The translations under genes and the position numbers were made by a program. A DNA stretch of 18,629 nt from an uncultured Lachnospiraceae bacterium (GTDB taxonomy: Bacteria > Bacillota > Clostridia > Lachnospirales > Lachnospiraceae), in contig CAJTOO010000019.1 of NCBI GenBank assembly GCA_910577735.1, positions 1-18,629 of the forward strand, written 5' to 3'. Below, piece by piece: positions 8,632 through 15,359 of the stretch. The notes under the pieces are model-generated. The model saw only the letters and a program-made list of their open reading frames with translations. It did not search any database and was not told where the DNA came from. Positions within the stretch are counted from its first letter, which is position 1. The number at the start of each line of letters is the position of its first letter.

Positions 8632-10158
8632 TCAGCGGGTGGAATTACCGGAGAGCGTATTATTCGAAAGGGATTCCTCCGCCAAAGTATTGGCAGAAAG
8701 GGAGTTGCCGGAAAGCGAATTGCCGGATACAGACTCCCAGCCGCCATCCTCATAATAGCGCACCAGTTCCGCTGCAAAATGCTCTGCCAGAATCTGATAG
8801 CCTTTCGCATTGCCATGCACGCCATCCGGAACATACTCCTCTACAATCTTCACATCATGGGAATCCAGGATATTGGAATTGTACATATCTATCACGGGAA
8901 TGTCATATTCCTGCGCCAACTTCAACATCACATTCACAATCCGTTTCTGAGGCAGAAGATAACTGCGCTCCCGCATCAGATAATCCTGCAGGATATTCGG
9001 AAGCGGCGTGGCAAAGAAGATATCCGCATCAGGATATTTTTCCTTAAGGCCTCTGAAAAGCTCATCCAGATCCCCGCAAAAAGTGCGGGACTTTCTCTCA
9101 TCCAGATTACCCAGTTCGTTCTCTGAGAGACAAAATCCATCATTGGTACCGCCCATGACAATGATAATATCCACATCCTCCGGAATATCCTCATACCGAT
9201 CCACAAAAGCGTCCGCCCAATATCTGCCTATGGAAGAGCCGCCAATTCCCAGATTGTACACTTCCTCCGCATCCAGAAGTTCCTTTAAACGGGACGGATA
9301 GGCATACTGCTGGTAATCTTCCTCCGACTCCAAATTAGCCGCCGCCGTGATACTGTCTCCCAGACAGGCAATCTTTTTACCGGTAAAATCTATTTCCCTG
9401 TCAGCAATACGTTTCTGATCTTTGCGGTTCACCATAAGGGTCTCTTCCAGAGATCTGCGGACTGCCCGCCGCTGCTCCAGCGTTATACCAAAGGAAGAAT
9501 TGCCGGACACCGTCCATCTGCTGCCGGACATACCTGCATTCCCGGAAACGCTGCGATTGCCTGATACACTGCCGTTGCCGGACACACTTGCATTACCCGA
9601 TACGCTGCCGTTGCCGGATACGCTTCTGTTGCCGGACACACTCTCTCCGTCCAACACACTGTCATTGCCGGATACACTTCTGTTATCCGACACACTCATG
9701 TCATCCGGCATACCGTCATTGTCAGATACACTGTCATGATCGAACACACTGTCTTCGCCAAACATACCTTCAGCCTGCGCTGCATCATCCCCAAAGTAAT
9801 AGTCCCCTTCCGATTCCTCCCACTCGCCCCGAAGGCTCATCCCTTCTTGAATGGCAGCTTCTTCCGCACGGTCTATCTCTTCCTCTCTGAGAGCACTTTC
9901 ATTCTGAAGCTGCGTGATAAACGCTTCCAGCTTCTCATGATCCTGGGTCATCTCCTGGATTTCTGCCTGCATCTCCTGCACACGATTATGCGCCTCCACA
10001 TTGCGGGCATAAACCTCCGCCATGGCCTGCTCTTCTTCCTGCCGTTCCAGCTCTTCCGATTCCATATGGGTACGATAAGCTTTCAGACCAAGGGCCGCCA
10101 GCAGAACCGCCGTCAGCACCAATATACTCACTGCTAAAATATCGTTCACTCGTCTCAT
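8632..10158 (-). CDS. Membrane-anchored SGNH/GDSL-family hydrolase with S-V/L-S-G-N repeats
   Basis: This protein has 508 residues from the ATG at 10158. A GTG one codon earlier is equally placed and overlaps the rlmB stop. Order of parts: an uncleaved N-terminal membrane anchor (about 7-25); a Glu-rich coiled coil (about 32-105); an acidic linker; a tandem hexapeptide tract (about 136-220, mostly SVSGNx); an SGNH hydrolase domain (about 258-470); and a second repeat tract at the C-terminus (about 476-506). Catalytic blocks are visible: GDSI with Ser269, GIGGSS (304-309), GGTND with N339, and DGVH with D445 and H448. It should act as an esterase or deacylase on the outer face of the membrane. 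The substrate is unknown, with a cell-wall glycan or ester plausible. It is the last gene of the T-box operon. Confidence 0.85.
   Translation of the reverse strand: MRRVNDILAVSILVLTAVLLAALGLKAYRTHMESEELERQEEEQAMAEVYARNVEAHNRVQEMQAEIQEMTQDHEKLEAFITQLQNESALREEEIDRAEEAAIQEGMSLRGEWEESEGDYYFGDDAAQAEGMFGEDSVFDHDSVSDNDGMPDDMSVSDNRSVSGNDSVLDGESVSGNRSVSGNGSVSGNASVSGNGSVSGNRSVSGNAGMSGSRWTVSGNSSFGITLEQRRAVRRSLEETLMVNRKDQKRIADREIDFTGKKIACLGDSITAAANLESEEDYQQYAYPSRLKELLDAEEVYNLGIGGSSIGRYWADAFVDRYEDIPEDVDIIIVMGGTNDGFCLSENELGNLDERKSRTFCGDLDELFRGLKEKYPDADIFFATPLPNILQDYLMRERSYLLPQKRIVNVMLKLAQEYDIPVIDMYNSNILDSHDVKIVEEYVPDGVHGNAKGYQILAEHFAAELVRYYEDGGWESVSGNSLSGNSLSANTLAEESLSNNTLSGNSTR
8641..8733 (-). repeat. C-terminal S-L-S-G-N pentapeptide repeats in the SGNH hydrolase
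   Basis: Encodes about residues 476-506, with units such as SVSGN, SLSGN, SLSAN, SLSNN and TLSGN in near 15-bp periods. It repeats the motif of the central tract but with a 5-residue rather than a 6-residue unit. Confidence 0.8.
9499..9753 (-). repeat. Central S-V-S-G-N-x hexapeptide repeat tract in the SGNH hydrolase
   Basis: Near-18-bp tandem units encode about residues 136-220. The most regular units are consecutive SVSGN-R/G/A/D copies in the middle, with diverged edge units (SVSDN, GMPDDM, SVLDGE, GMSGS, TVSGN). It separates the coiled coil from the catalytic domain. Confidence 0.85.
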
Positions 10159-10910
10159 CACATTCTCTGCCTTACAATCTCATAAGCAAGCACCCCTGCT
10201 GCCACGGACACATTTAAGGAATCAATGTCCCCGCGCATGGGAATTGCCGCACACATATCGCACTTTTCCTTGATCAGACGGCCCACACCGCTTCCCTCGC
10301 CGCCCACTACAAGTCCAATCGGACCTTTTAAATCAAGCTGATACATAGGTGTACCATCCATATCCGCACAGACGAACCAGAGCCCGTCCTTCTTCAATTC
10401 CTCAATGGTCTGACCCAGATTGGTCACCTTAGCTACCGGTGTATAGTGCAAAGCCCCGGCAGACGCCTTTGCCACAGTTGCCGTCAATCCCACCGCCCGG
10501 TTTTTGGGAATAATGACCCCATGTGCACCCGCCTGATTGGCTGTACGGATAATAGCCCCCAGATTATGGGGATCCTCCACACCGTCAAGAAGCAGGATAA
10601 AAGGCGGTTCTCCCTTTTCCCGTGCTTTTTGTAAGATGTCCTCCACTTCCGCATAACTATAGGCCGCTGCGCTTGCAATCACACCCTGGTGTTTGCCGGT
10701 CCCGGACATCTGATCCAGGCGCTCCTTGGTCACATATTTAATCATTGTCCCCTGCTTAGAGGCCTCGCGCTTGATGGTCATGATCGGGCCATCCTTACAG
10801 CCGTCTAAAATATACAGCCGGTCTATGGTCTTTCCGGCACGAAAGGCCTCAATCACGGGATTTCTGCCCTCTATGGTAAATTCTGTATTTTCCTTGCTCT
10901 GTCCTTCCAT
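10158..10910 (-). CDS. rlmB: 23S rRNA (guanosine-2'-O-)-methyltransferase RlmB, TrmH/SPOUT family
   Basis: This 250-residue SAM-dependent SPOUT methyltransferase has an N-terminal L30e-like substrate-binding domain (about 1-85; EGRNPVIEAFRAGKTIDRLYI, GKHQGVIA). The trefoil-knot catalytic domain has motif 1 NLGAIIRTA, motif 2 GLVVGGEGSGV and motif 3 IPMRGDIDSLNVSVAAGVLAYE. By family it 2'-O-methylates a guanosine of 23S rRNA (the RlmB position); closely related TrmH proteins act on tRNA. It lies between mrnC (30 bp upstream) and the SGNH hydrolase gene. This is the conserved Firmicutes cysE-cysS-mrnC-rlmB order. AGGAA precedes the ATG. Confidence 0.92.
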   Translation of the reverse strand: MEGQSKENTEFTIEGRNPVIEAFRAGKTIDRLYILDGCKDGPIMTIKREASKQGTMIKYVTKERLDQMSGTGKHQGVIASAAAYSYAEVEDILQKAREKGEPPFILLLDGVEDPHNLGAIIRTANQAGAHGVIIPKNRAVGLTATVAKASAGALHYTPVAKVTNLGQTIEELKKDGLWFVCADMDGTPMYQLDLKGPIGLVVGGEGSGVGRLIKEKCDMCAAIPMRGDIDSLNVSVAAGVLAYEIVRQRM

Positions 10911-10940
10911 CTCTCGTTCCTTCCTGCTTCCACTCCTGCC

Positions 10941-11381
10941 TCAAATATCCATCCCTACGCTTGCGATGGCCTTCTTGATCAGTTCCAGCAGCCGCTCCTG
11001 CCTGCCCAGCAAATACAAGTACCCGCACAGTGCCTCCAATCCGGTGGCTTTACGATACTCCATGACGGTAGCATTCTTTGCCGTGGTGTAGGACTTGGCG
11101 TTACGGCCTCTCCTGTAAATATCCTGTTCCTCTTTCGTCAATTCTTCATAAAGCCCGTCGATCATCCTGGCCTGTACCACCGCACTGACATATTTCACGG
11201 TCTTCCCATGCAGCTTACTTGGGGAAGTGTTCCCCCGCTCCACCACAATGGTACGGATGACCAGATCATAAATGGCATCACCAATATAGGCAAGTGTCAG
11301 CGGGGAATAGGTCCTGATATCAACCTCTTTACAGTGAAATTCCTGTTTGATTGCCTGTAAAATCGTTACGCCCTCTTCCAT
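10941..11381 (-). CDS. mrnC: Mini-ribonuclease III (MrnC)
   Basis: This 146-residue protein corresponds to an RNase III catalytic domain without the double-stranded-RNA-binding domain, as expected for Mini-III, the enzyme that matures 23S rRNA ends in Firmicutes. Signature stretches are LAYIGDAIYDLVIR with the catalytic Asp, GRNAKSYTTAKNATVMEYRKATGLEAL and the downstream Glu in EALCGYLYLLG. The ATG at 11381 overlaps the last 16 bases of cysS, so the two are translationally coupled. The order cysS-mrnC-rlmB is conserved and supports the call. Confidence 0.93.
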   Translation of the reverse strand: MEEGVTILQAIKQEFHCKEVDIRTYSPLTLAYIGDAIYDLVIRTIVVERGNTSPSKLHGKTVKYVSAVVQARMIDGLYEELTKEEQDIYRRGRNAKSYTTAKNATVMEYRKATGLEALCGYLYLLGRQERLLELIKKAIASVGMDI

Positions 11382-12775
11382 TTGACGCCCTCTCGTGTAT
11401 CTTCCAGAAGAATGCCTTTCTCTGTAAGAATATTACGTATCTCATCTGCTCTTGCGAAGTTCTTCGCCTTCCTGGCTTCCTGCCGTTCCTGAATCAGAGC
11501 CTCTATCTCGTCATCTAACATCTCCTGCTGTTTCTCCACCACCAGGCCGCAGATATCGGACAGCATCACAATCTTTTCTTTCAAAGCCTGTAAAAAGGCG
11601 CTGCTGGATACGGCATCCGCATGGGTATTGGCAAATTTGACCAGCTCAAAGATAGCCGAGACCGCATCTGCCGTGTTAAAATCATCATCCATGGCCTCAT
11701 CAAACTTGTCCACAAACCCATCCGCTTCCGTAAGCAGTTTTTCCTCGCTTTCTCCAAGCCCCTTATCGTCTGCATTTTCCAGGAGGAAGTTCAGATTGCC
11801 TACGCTGGTGACTATCCTCTCCAGACCATTCTTCGCAGCCTCCATCAACTCCGCACTGAAATTCAAGGGGCTCCTGTAATGCGCAGAGAGCATGAAGAAG
11901 CGGAGCACCTGCAGATCATACTTCTCCCCGATGTCACGCACCGTAAAGAAATTCCCCAGAGATTTGGACATCTTCTTATTGTCAATATTTAAGAACCCAT
12001 TATGCATCCAGTATTTCGCAAACGGCTTGCCGTTGGCCGCCTCCGACTGTGCAATCTCATTCTCATGGTGAGGGAAGATCAGGTCCTCGCCGCCCGCATG
12101 AATGTCGATTTCCTCACCCAGATATTTCTTACTCATCACAGAACATTCGATGTGCCAGCCGGGACGTCCCTCACACCAGGGCGCCTCCCAGAAAGGTTCC
12201 CCTTCCTTCTTAGGTTTCCAAAGTACAAAATCCAGCGGATCCTGTTTCTGATCCTCACCGGACACCAGAAGGGAACGCTCGCCGCTCCTCAAATCATCCA
12301 GATTCTTATGGGAAAGCTTGCCATATTCCGCAAAACTCCTGGTCTTAAAATAGACCGTGCCGTCACCTGCCACATAGGCGTGTCCCTTATCTATCAGTGT
12401 GCTAATCATCTCAATCATGCCGTCAATCTCACAGGTGGCCTTCGGATGTGTAGTGGCAGGCCTCACATGCAAAGCCTCCATATCCTTCTTACACTCCGCA
12501 ATGTAACGCTCAGAAATCACGGAAGCATCTGTTCCTTCCTCATTGGCCTTCTTGATAATCTTATCATCCACATCTGTAAAGTTGGATACATAATTGACCG
12601 CATAACCCTTGTGCTCCATATAGCGGCGCACCGTATCAAAGACTATCATCGGCCTGGCATTGCCGATGTGTATCAGATTATATACGGTAGGTCCGCAGAC
12701 ATACATGCTGACCTTGCCCTCCTCCAGGGGCACAAACTCTTCCTTTTTTCTGGATAACGTGTTATAAACCTTCAT
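11366..12775 (-). CDS. cysS: Cysteine--tRNA ligase
   Basis: This class I aminoacyl-tRNA synthetase charges tRNA-Cys. The start is set at the ATG at 12775 (MKVYNTLSRK...), giving 469 residues. AAGGAGG lies just upstream, and the 27 extra codons to 12856 do not match the family. Visible motifs are the N-terminal zinc ligand C27 (YVCGPTVYN), the HIGH-like signature HIGN (36-39), zinc ligands in GWHIECSVM and HHENEIAQSEA, and KMSKS in DNKKMSKSLGN. The C-terminus carries the DALR-like and anticodon-binding region. It follows cysE by 85 bp within the Cys T-box operon, so charging and synthesis of cysteine share one control. Confidence 0.97.
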   Translation of the reverse strand: MKVYNTLSRKKEEFVPLEEGKVSMYVCGPTVYNLIHIGNARPMIVFDTVRRYMEHKGYAVNYVSNFTDVDDKIIKKANEEGTDASVISERYIAECKKDMEALHVRPATTHPKATCEIDGMIEMISTLIDKGHAYVAGDGTVYFKTRSFAEYGKLSHKNLDDLRSGERSLLVSGEDQKQDPLDFVLWKPKKEGEPFWEAPWCEGRPGWHIECSVMSKKYLGEEIDIHAGGEDLIFPHHENEIAQSEAANGKPFAKYWMHNGFLNIDNKKMSKSLGNFFTVRDIGEKYDLQVLRFFMLSAHYRSPLNFSAELMEAAKNGLERIVTSVGNLNFLLENADDKGLGESEEKLLTEADGFVDKFDEAMDDDFNTADAVSAIFELVKFANTHADAVSSSAFLQALKEKIVMLSDICGLVVEKQQEMLDDEIEALIQERQEARKAKNFARADEIRNILTEKGILLEDTREGVKWKRA

Positions 12776-12859
12776 TCTCTGCCTCCTTATGATTTCGATT
12801 CTTGTTTTACTGCCTCTCATCTCACAGTCTTCTGATGGTACCGTTTCTGCTTTCATTTC

Positions 12860-13561
12860 TTAATCGACATCCTGCTCTCCTCTTTTAGAAGCATCTGCCA
12901 TTTTACGTTGTACTTTCAGTTCTCTTTCTATGTCAAGCAGCCGATTGGTCAACTCCGCATTGGCTCTCTGCAAAAGCATAATATCCTCCCGCACCGGATC
13001 CGGCAGATGGGTCTGATCCAGCTCTTCCTGCGGCAGGCTCATATTGTCTCTCTTGACCACCCGTCCTGGCACACCCACCACAGTGGAGTTAGGCGGCACT
13101 TCCGCAAGCACCACGCTGCCCGCCCCAATCTTGCTGTTATCACCAATCTTAAAAGAACCCAGTACCTTGGCTCCCGTACTGATCATCACATTATTGCCGA
13201 TGGTAGGATGACGCTTGCCCTGTTCCTTCCCCGTACCGCCCAGGGTCACACCCTGATAGAGCGTCACATTATCGCCGATAACCGTAGTCTCCCCAATGAT
13301 AACGCCATTGCCATGATCGATAAAGAACCCCTTTCCAATCTGCGCACCCGGATGAATCTCAATACCAGTCTTGCGCACACCCTTCTGGGAAATCCATCTT
13401 GCCAGAAAGTAACGTTTCTTCAAATACAGCTTATGGGCAAGACGATAATAAAACATGACCTTAAAGCTTGGGTAAAGAAACACTTCCATATTAGAATGGA
13501 TGGCGGGATCCCGCTCTCTTACGACACGGATCTCTTCCTTTATATTATTGACAAATCCCAT
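12860..13561 (-). CDS. cysE: Serine O-acetyltransferase
   Basis: This 233-residue enzyme makes O-acetylserine from serine and acetyl-CoA, the first step of cysteine synthesis. An N-terminal helical segment (RERDPAIHSNMEVFLYPSFK) precedes a left-handed beta-helix of hexapeptide repeats. The active-site stretches are DHGNGVIIGE and GGTGKEQGKRHPTIG, and the domain ends at VVGVPGRVV. The C-terminal tail (about 185-220; LLQRANAELTNRLLDIERELK) looks like a coiled coil, longer than the E. coli tail. AAGGGAG precedes the ATG. It is the first gene after the Cys T-box terminator, so it is induced when tRNA-Cys is uncharged. Confidence 0.95.
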   Translation of the reverse strand: MGFVNNIKEEIRVVRERDPAIHSNMEVFLYPSFKVMFYYRLAHKLYLKKRYFLARWISQKGVRKTGIEIHPGAQIGKGFFIDHGNGVIIGETTVIGDNVTLYQGVTLGGTGKEQGKRHPTIGNNVMISTGAKVLGSFKIGDNSKIGAGSVVLAEVPPNSTVVGVPGRVVKRDNMSLPQEELDQTHLPDPVREDIMLLQRANAELTNRLLDIERELKVQRKMADASKRGEQDVD

Positions 13562-13641
13562 ATCGTCACTCCCTTATATAACAAATCAACCTGTCTCAGA
13601 CACCTATGCAAAGCCCGTCAGATAGAATGTCCCCAGACACT

Positions 13642-13698
13642 AAAAACCGCGGTCCATACGTCTTTCCTGTCGGAAATAGAGACGAATTAATCCGCGGT
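13642..13698 (-). terminator. T-box leader terminator
   Basis: The AACCGCGG of the T-box (13691-13698 region) pairs with CCGCGGTT downstream (13645-13652). An inner CGTCT/AGACG stem lies within, and a TTTTT run follows at 13642-13646. It shares its 5' arm with the antiterminator, so the two folds exclude each other. Confidence 0.85.
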
Positions 13699-13908
13699 TC
13701 CACTCTACTTAAAAACTGCTTACAGTTTTTCACTCAATGCCTGTAACGGGGCTGACCGGACGAGGATACTTGAACCCGTTCCCGCGGGCGTTCCCCTCGT
13801 CTGACTCCGGAGCGCACTTCCCTTCTTCTTCGCGGAATCTGCTTCCAGCCACTGGCAGATTCTCTCTGGCACTTGGATCAAAGGTACTCTTCTCCTTCAC
13901 TGTCTACA
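13642..13908 (-). promoter_or_regulatory. T-box riboswitch, cysteine-specific
   Basis: The leader RNA on the minus strand shows T-box landmarks: an AGAGAG-like stem I stretch, an apical GTGGCTGGAAGC segment, and a specifier region GAAGTGCGCTCCGGAGT in which the specifier codon reads TGC (Cys, 13814-13816). A stem II-like hairpin opened by ACGAGG and closed by CCTCGT follows. The T-box sequence TGGAACCGCGG is at 13692-13702. Uncharged tRNA-Cys should pair with the specifier and the T-box bulge and block the downstream terminator. The specifier agrees with the genes controlled (cysE, cysS). Confidence 0.92.
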
Positions 13909-13914
13909 TTATTT

Positions 13915-13943
13915 AGAATATGCAAAGTTGGGGATTTTGTCAA
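13915..13943 (-). promoter_or_regulatory. Promoter of the cysteine operon
   Basis: On the minus strand a consensus TTGACA (13938-13943) and TATTCT (13915-13920) are spaced by 17 bp, placing the RNA start near 13908, at the 5' end of the T-box leader. Confidence 0.85.
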
Positions 13944-14025
13944 TCATAATCTTGCCAAACCTCCTGTTATCTTAGTCCGGACTTCAACAGGATTTTGAAA
14001 ATGCTCAAAAAGAGACAAAATTCTG

Positions 14026-14053
14026 TTGCTTTATAAAGCTCACGTGTTATAAT
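14026..14053 (+). promoter_or_regulatory. Promoter of tRNA-Val
   Basis: TTGCTT (14026-14031) and a perfect TATAAT (14048-14053) are spaced by 16 bp, just before the tRNA. It is divergent from the cysteine operon promoter. Confidence 0.75.
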
Positions 14054-14061
14054 TAGCCTAT

Positions 14062-14135
14062 GGAAGCATAGCTCAGCTGGGATGAGCGCTCGCCTGACTA
14101 GCGGGAGGTCAAGGGTTCGAGCCCCTTTGCTTCCA
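14062..14135 (+). tRNA. tRNA-Val (anticodon GAC)
   Basis: The 74-nt cloverleaf folds fully: acceptor GGAAGCA/TGCTTCC, D-arm GCTC/GAGC, anticodon arm CTCGC/GCGGG (one T-G pair) with loop CTGACTA, variable loop AGGTC, T-arm AAGGG/CCCTT with loop TTCGAGC, and discriminator A. The anticodon GAC reads Val codons GUC/GUU. CCA is not encoded. It is a single-gene unit with its own promoter and terminator. Confidence 0.93.
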
Positions 14136-14139
14136 TGCA

Positions 14140-14173
14140 GGTTGATAATATACTTTATCAACCTTTTTATTTT
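14140..14173 (+). terminator. Terminator of tRNA-Val
   Basis: GGTTGATAA (14140-14148) pairs with TTATCAACC (14155-14163) across a 6-nt loop and is followed by TTTTTATTTT. Confidence 0.9.
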
Positions 14174-14181
14174 GATACAGC

Positions 14182-14742
14182 TTAGTCCCTCTGAGCAGAC
14201 ATCACAATCTGTCTCACTGCCGGAACACTCTGCATGATACCAAGCACCGCCAGATCCACGGCCATAACCGCCAGCACAAGCACCCCATTTAACAGCATTG
14301 AATAAATCCAGGGATTCTTCATCGGTATCCCCAGAAACACCTCTGGCATATACATATACCAGAGTAATCCACCGGACAATGTCAATGATATCCATCGTCC
14401 AAAAGACCCTAACACAGTGCCCCACAGCCAGCCAAATTTCTTACCTGCTCCGAAACCGCATAAAAATACGAGAGTATACGCCACCACATAATCAAGCAGC
14501 ATGGACTGCCACGAAATGGCGATTCCCCCACCCAGAAAATACTGCAGCACGCCATTGACAAAACAGCATATCAGAGAATACCTGGGGCCCCAGCGCAGAC
14601 AATAAACCAAGATCGGAACCAGCGCAAGGTCGATGGATCCTCCGAAGGGAAAACGGAATATCCGAAAATACCCCAATACCGTTGCCGCAGCAATCATGAT
14701 TGCGCCCTCTGTCAGGGCGCGGACTTTGTTCTTTTGTGTCAT
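14182..14742 (-). CDS. thiT: Thiamine ECF-transporter substrate-binding subunit ThiT
   Basis: This 186-residue integral membrane S-component (about six helices) has features of the ThiT/YuaJ family: GGSIDLALVPILVYCLRWGP after helix 1, a conserved GGLLWYMYMP stretch, and YSMLLNG near the C-terminus. It should bind thiamine and work with the shared ECF A/A'/T module, which is not in this window. The start is set at the ATG at 14742, with GGAGGAG 6 nt upstream. An in-frame ATG five codons earlier forms part of that ribosome site. A TPP riboswitch precedes the gene, which confirms the thiamine role. It converges with tRNA-Val. Confidence 0.92.
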   Translation of the reverse strand: MTQKNKVRALTEGAIMIAAATVLGYFRIFRFPFGGSIDLALVPILVYCLRWGPRYSLICCFVNGVLQYFLGGGIAISWQSMLLDYVVAYTLVFLCGFGAGKKFGWLWGTVLGSFGRWISLTLSGGLLWYMYMPEVFLGIPMKNPWIYSMLLNGVLVLAVMAVDLAVLGIMQSVPAVRQIVMSAQRD

Positions 14743-14759
14743 AGATGTCTCCTCCATAT

Positions 14760-14798
14760 TAAAAATGTACCGCAATCCATTCAGGTATAACGCGGTAC
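14760..14798 (-). terminator. Terminator in the TPP riboswitch expression platform
   Basis: On the minus strand GTACCGC (14792-14798) pairs with GCGGTAC (14767-14773), one extra G-T pair is possible, and the stem is followed by ATTTTTAAT directly before the thiT ribosome binding site. It is the likely off-switch when TPP is bound. Confidence 0.7.
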
Positions 14799-14870
14799 GA
14801 AAAAGACGACATCTATTTTGTTGCACAAATAGCTACAATCCACCTTACAGTCAGACTGTTACGTCGAATA

Positions 14871-14967
14871 TTCTTCCTACGCCGGCATTACCCGGATCAG
14901 GTTCAAGGGACCGGAAGTGACATTACACCTCTGCATCTCAGCCGGACTTGTGTCCAGCGCCCCTGTT
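14871..14967 (-). promoter_or_regulatory. TPP riboswitch (THI element)
   Basis: The minus strand carries the THI-box landmarks in order: GGGGCGC, GGCTGAGATGC (core CTGAGA at 14936-14941), CTTGAACCTGATC (core ACCTGATC at 14895-14902), and CGGGTAATGCCGGCGTAGGAA. TPP binding is expected to repress thiT. Confidence 0.96.
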
Positions 14968-14992
14968 ATTCTGTTGCATTACGGTCTATTTA

Positions 14993-15021
14993 TTTATACT
15001 ACACTTTCTCATTCTTTGCAA
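14993..15021 (-). promoter_or_regulatory. Promoter of the thiT transcript
   Basis: On the minus strand TTGCAA (15016-15021) and TATAAA (14993-14998) are spaced by 17 bp, about 25 bp before the TPP aptamer. Confidence 0.7.
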
Positions 15022-15176
15022 GTCATACTATCTGCTTTTCATTCTTAACGCATTCTTGTTTCCTCACTGAGAACCGTGTAAAAAAATGTGAAAAGGAATA
15101 TTTTTATGACAGGCTGCTTCTCTTGCCCGGCGAGTGCAGCCTTAAGTGAATATTCGCCATGGTCTTTCCTGCTCTG

Positions 15177-15359
15177 TTATAATATCAGAAACCATTCAGC
15201 TGGCATTAGAACCAAACCGCCAAGGATACAGAATATCAAAGGAGCAGGCAGCTGCGGTAATGCTATTCCTGCTATGAGATACAAAGCGGTAAATAGTCCC
15301 GCCGTGCCAAAAACCATTGCTGTTGTTTTCTTCCACCCTATCTGTATTGCGTTTATCAT
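15177..15359 (-). pseudogene. N-terminal fragment of a membrane protein, possibly CPBP-type
   Basis: Sixty codons encode two membrane helices (about 13-32 and 38-59), with the stretch LPQLPAPLIFCILGGLVLMPAEW between and into the second. This resembles the N-terminus of CPBP-family intramembrane proteases, which are normally far longer. The frame ends at TAA (15177). In a shifted frame the sequence stays open to 15104 (YYNRAGKTMANIHL and on) in a way that fits the family, so a frameshift plus deletion is likely. The start has a strong AAAGGAGG site and overlaps the rhuM stop (ATGA). It may be translated as a 60-residue peptide, but the CPBP assignment is weak. Confidence 0.4.

Noticed and set aside
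9422..9739. Plus-strand open frame with repeated L-P-D-T-L units
   Set aside because: It is the reverse-strand reading of the hexapeptide repeat tract in the SGNH hydrolase. It has no ribosome site, and the minus-strand frame has clear catalytic motifs.
9499..9753. Possible CRISPR-like array
   Set aside because: The period is about 18 bp with no unique spacers, the units are in-frame coding repeats, and no cas genes are nearby.
12002..12757. 251-codon plus-strand open frame opposite cysS
   Set aside because: It is a shadow of cysS, whose zinc ligands, HIGN and KMSKS motifs lie on the minus strand.
12908..13690. Long plus-strand open frame opposite cysE and the T-box terminator
   Set aside because: cysE is unmistakable on the other strand; the plus-strand frame has no family features or ribosome site.
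13967..14425. Minus-strand open frame of 152 codons containing GARTLDLPLVRRALIP
   Set aside because: It is the antisense of tRNA-Val plus an alternative frame of thiT. This type of peptide is a known artefact of translating tRNA antisense.
14702..14720. Perfect 7-bp hairpin GCGCCCT/AGGGCGC in the first thiT codons, considered as a terminator
   Set aside because: No T-run follows and it lies within the coding sequence. Kept only as a side note to the riboswitch platform.
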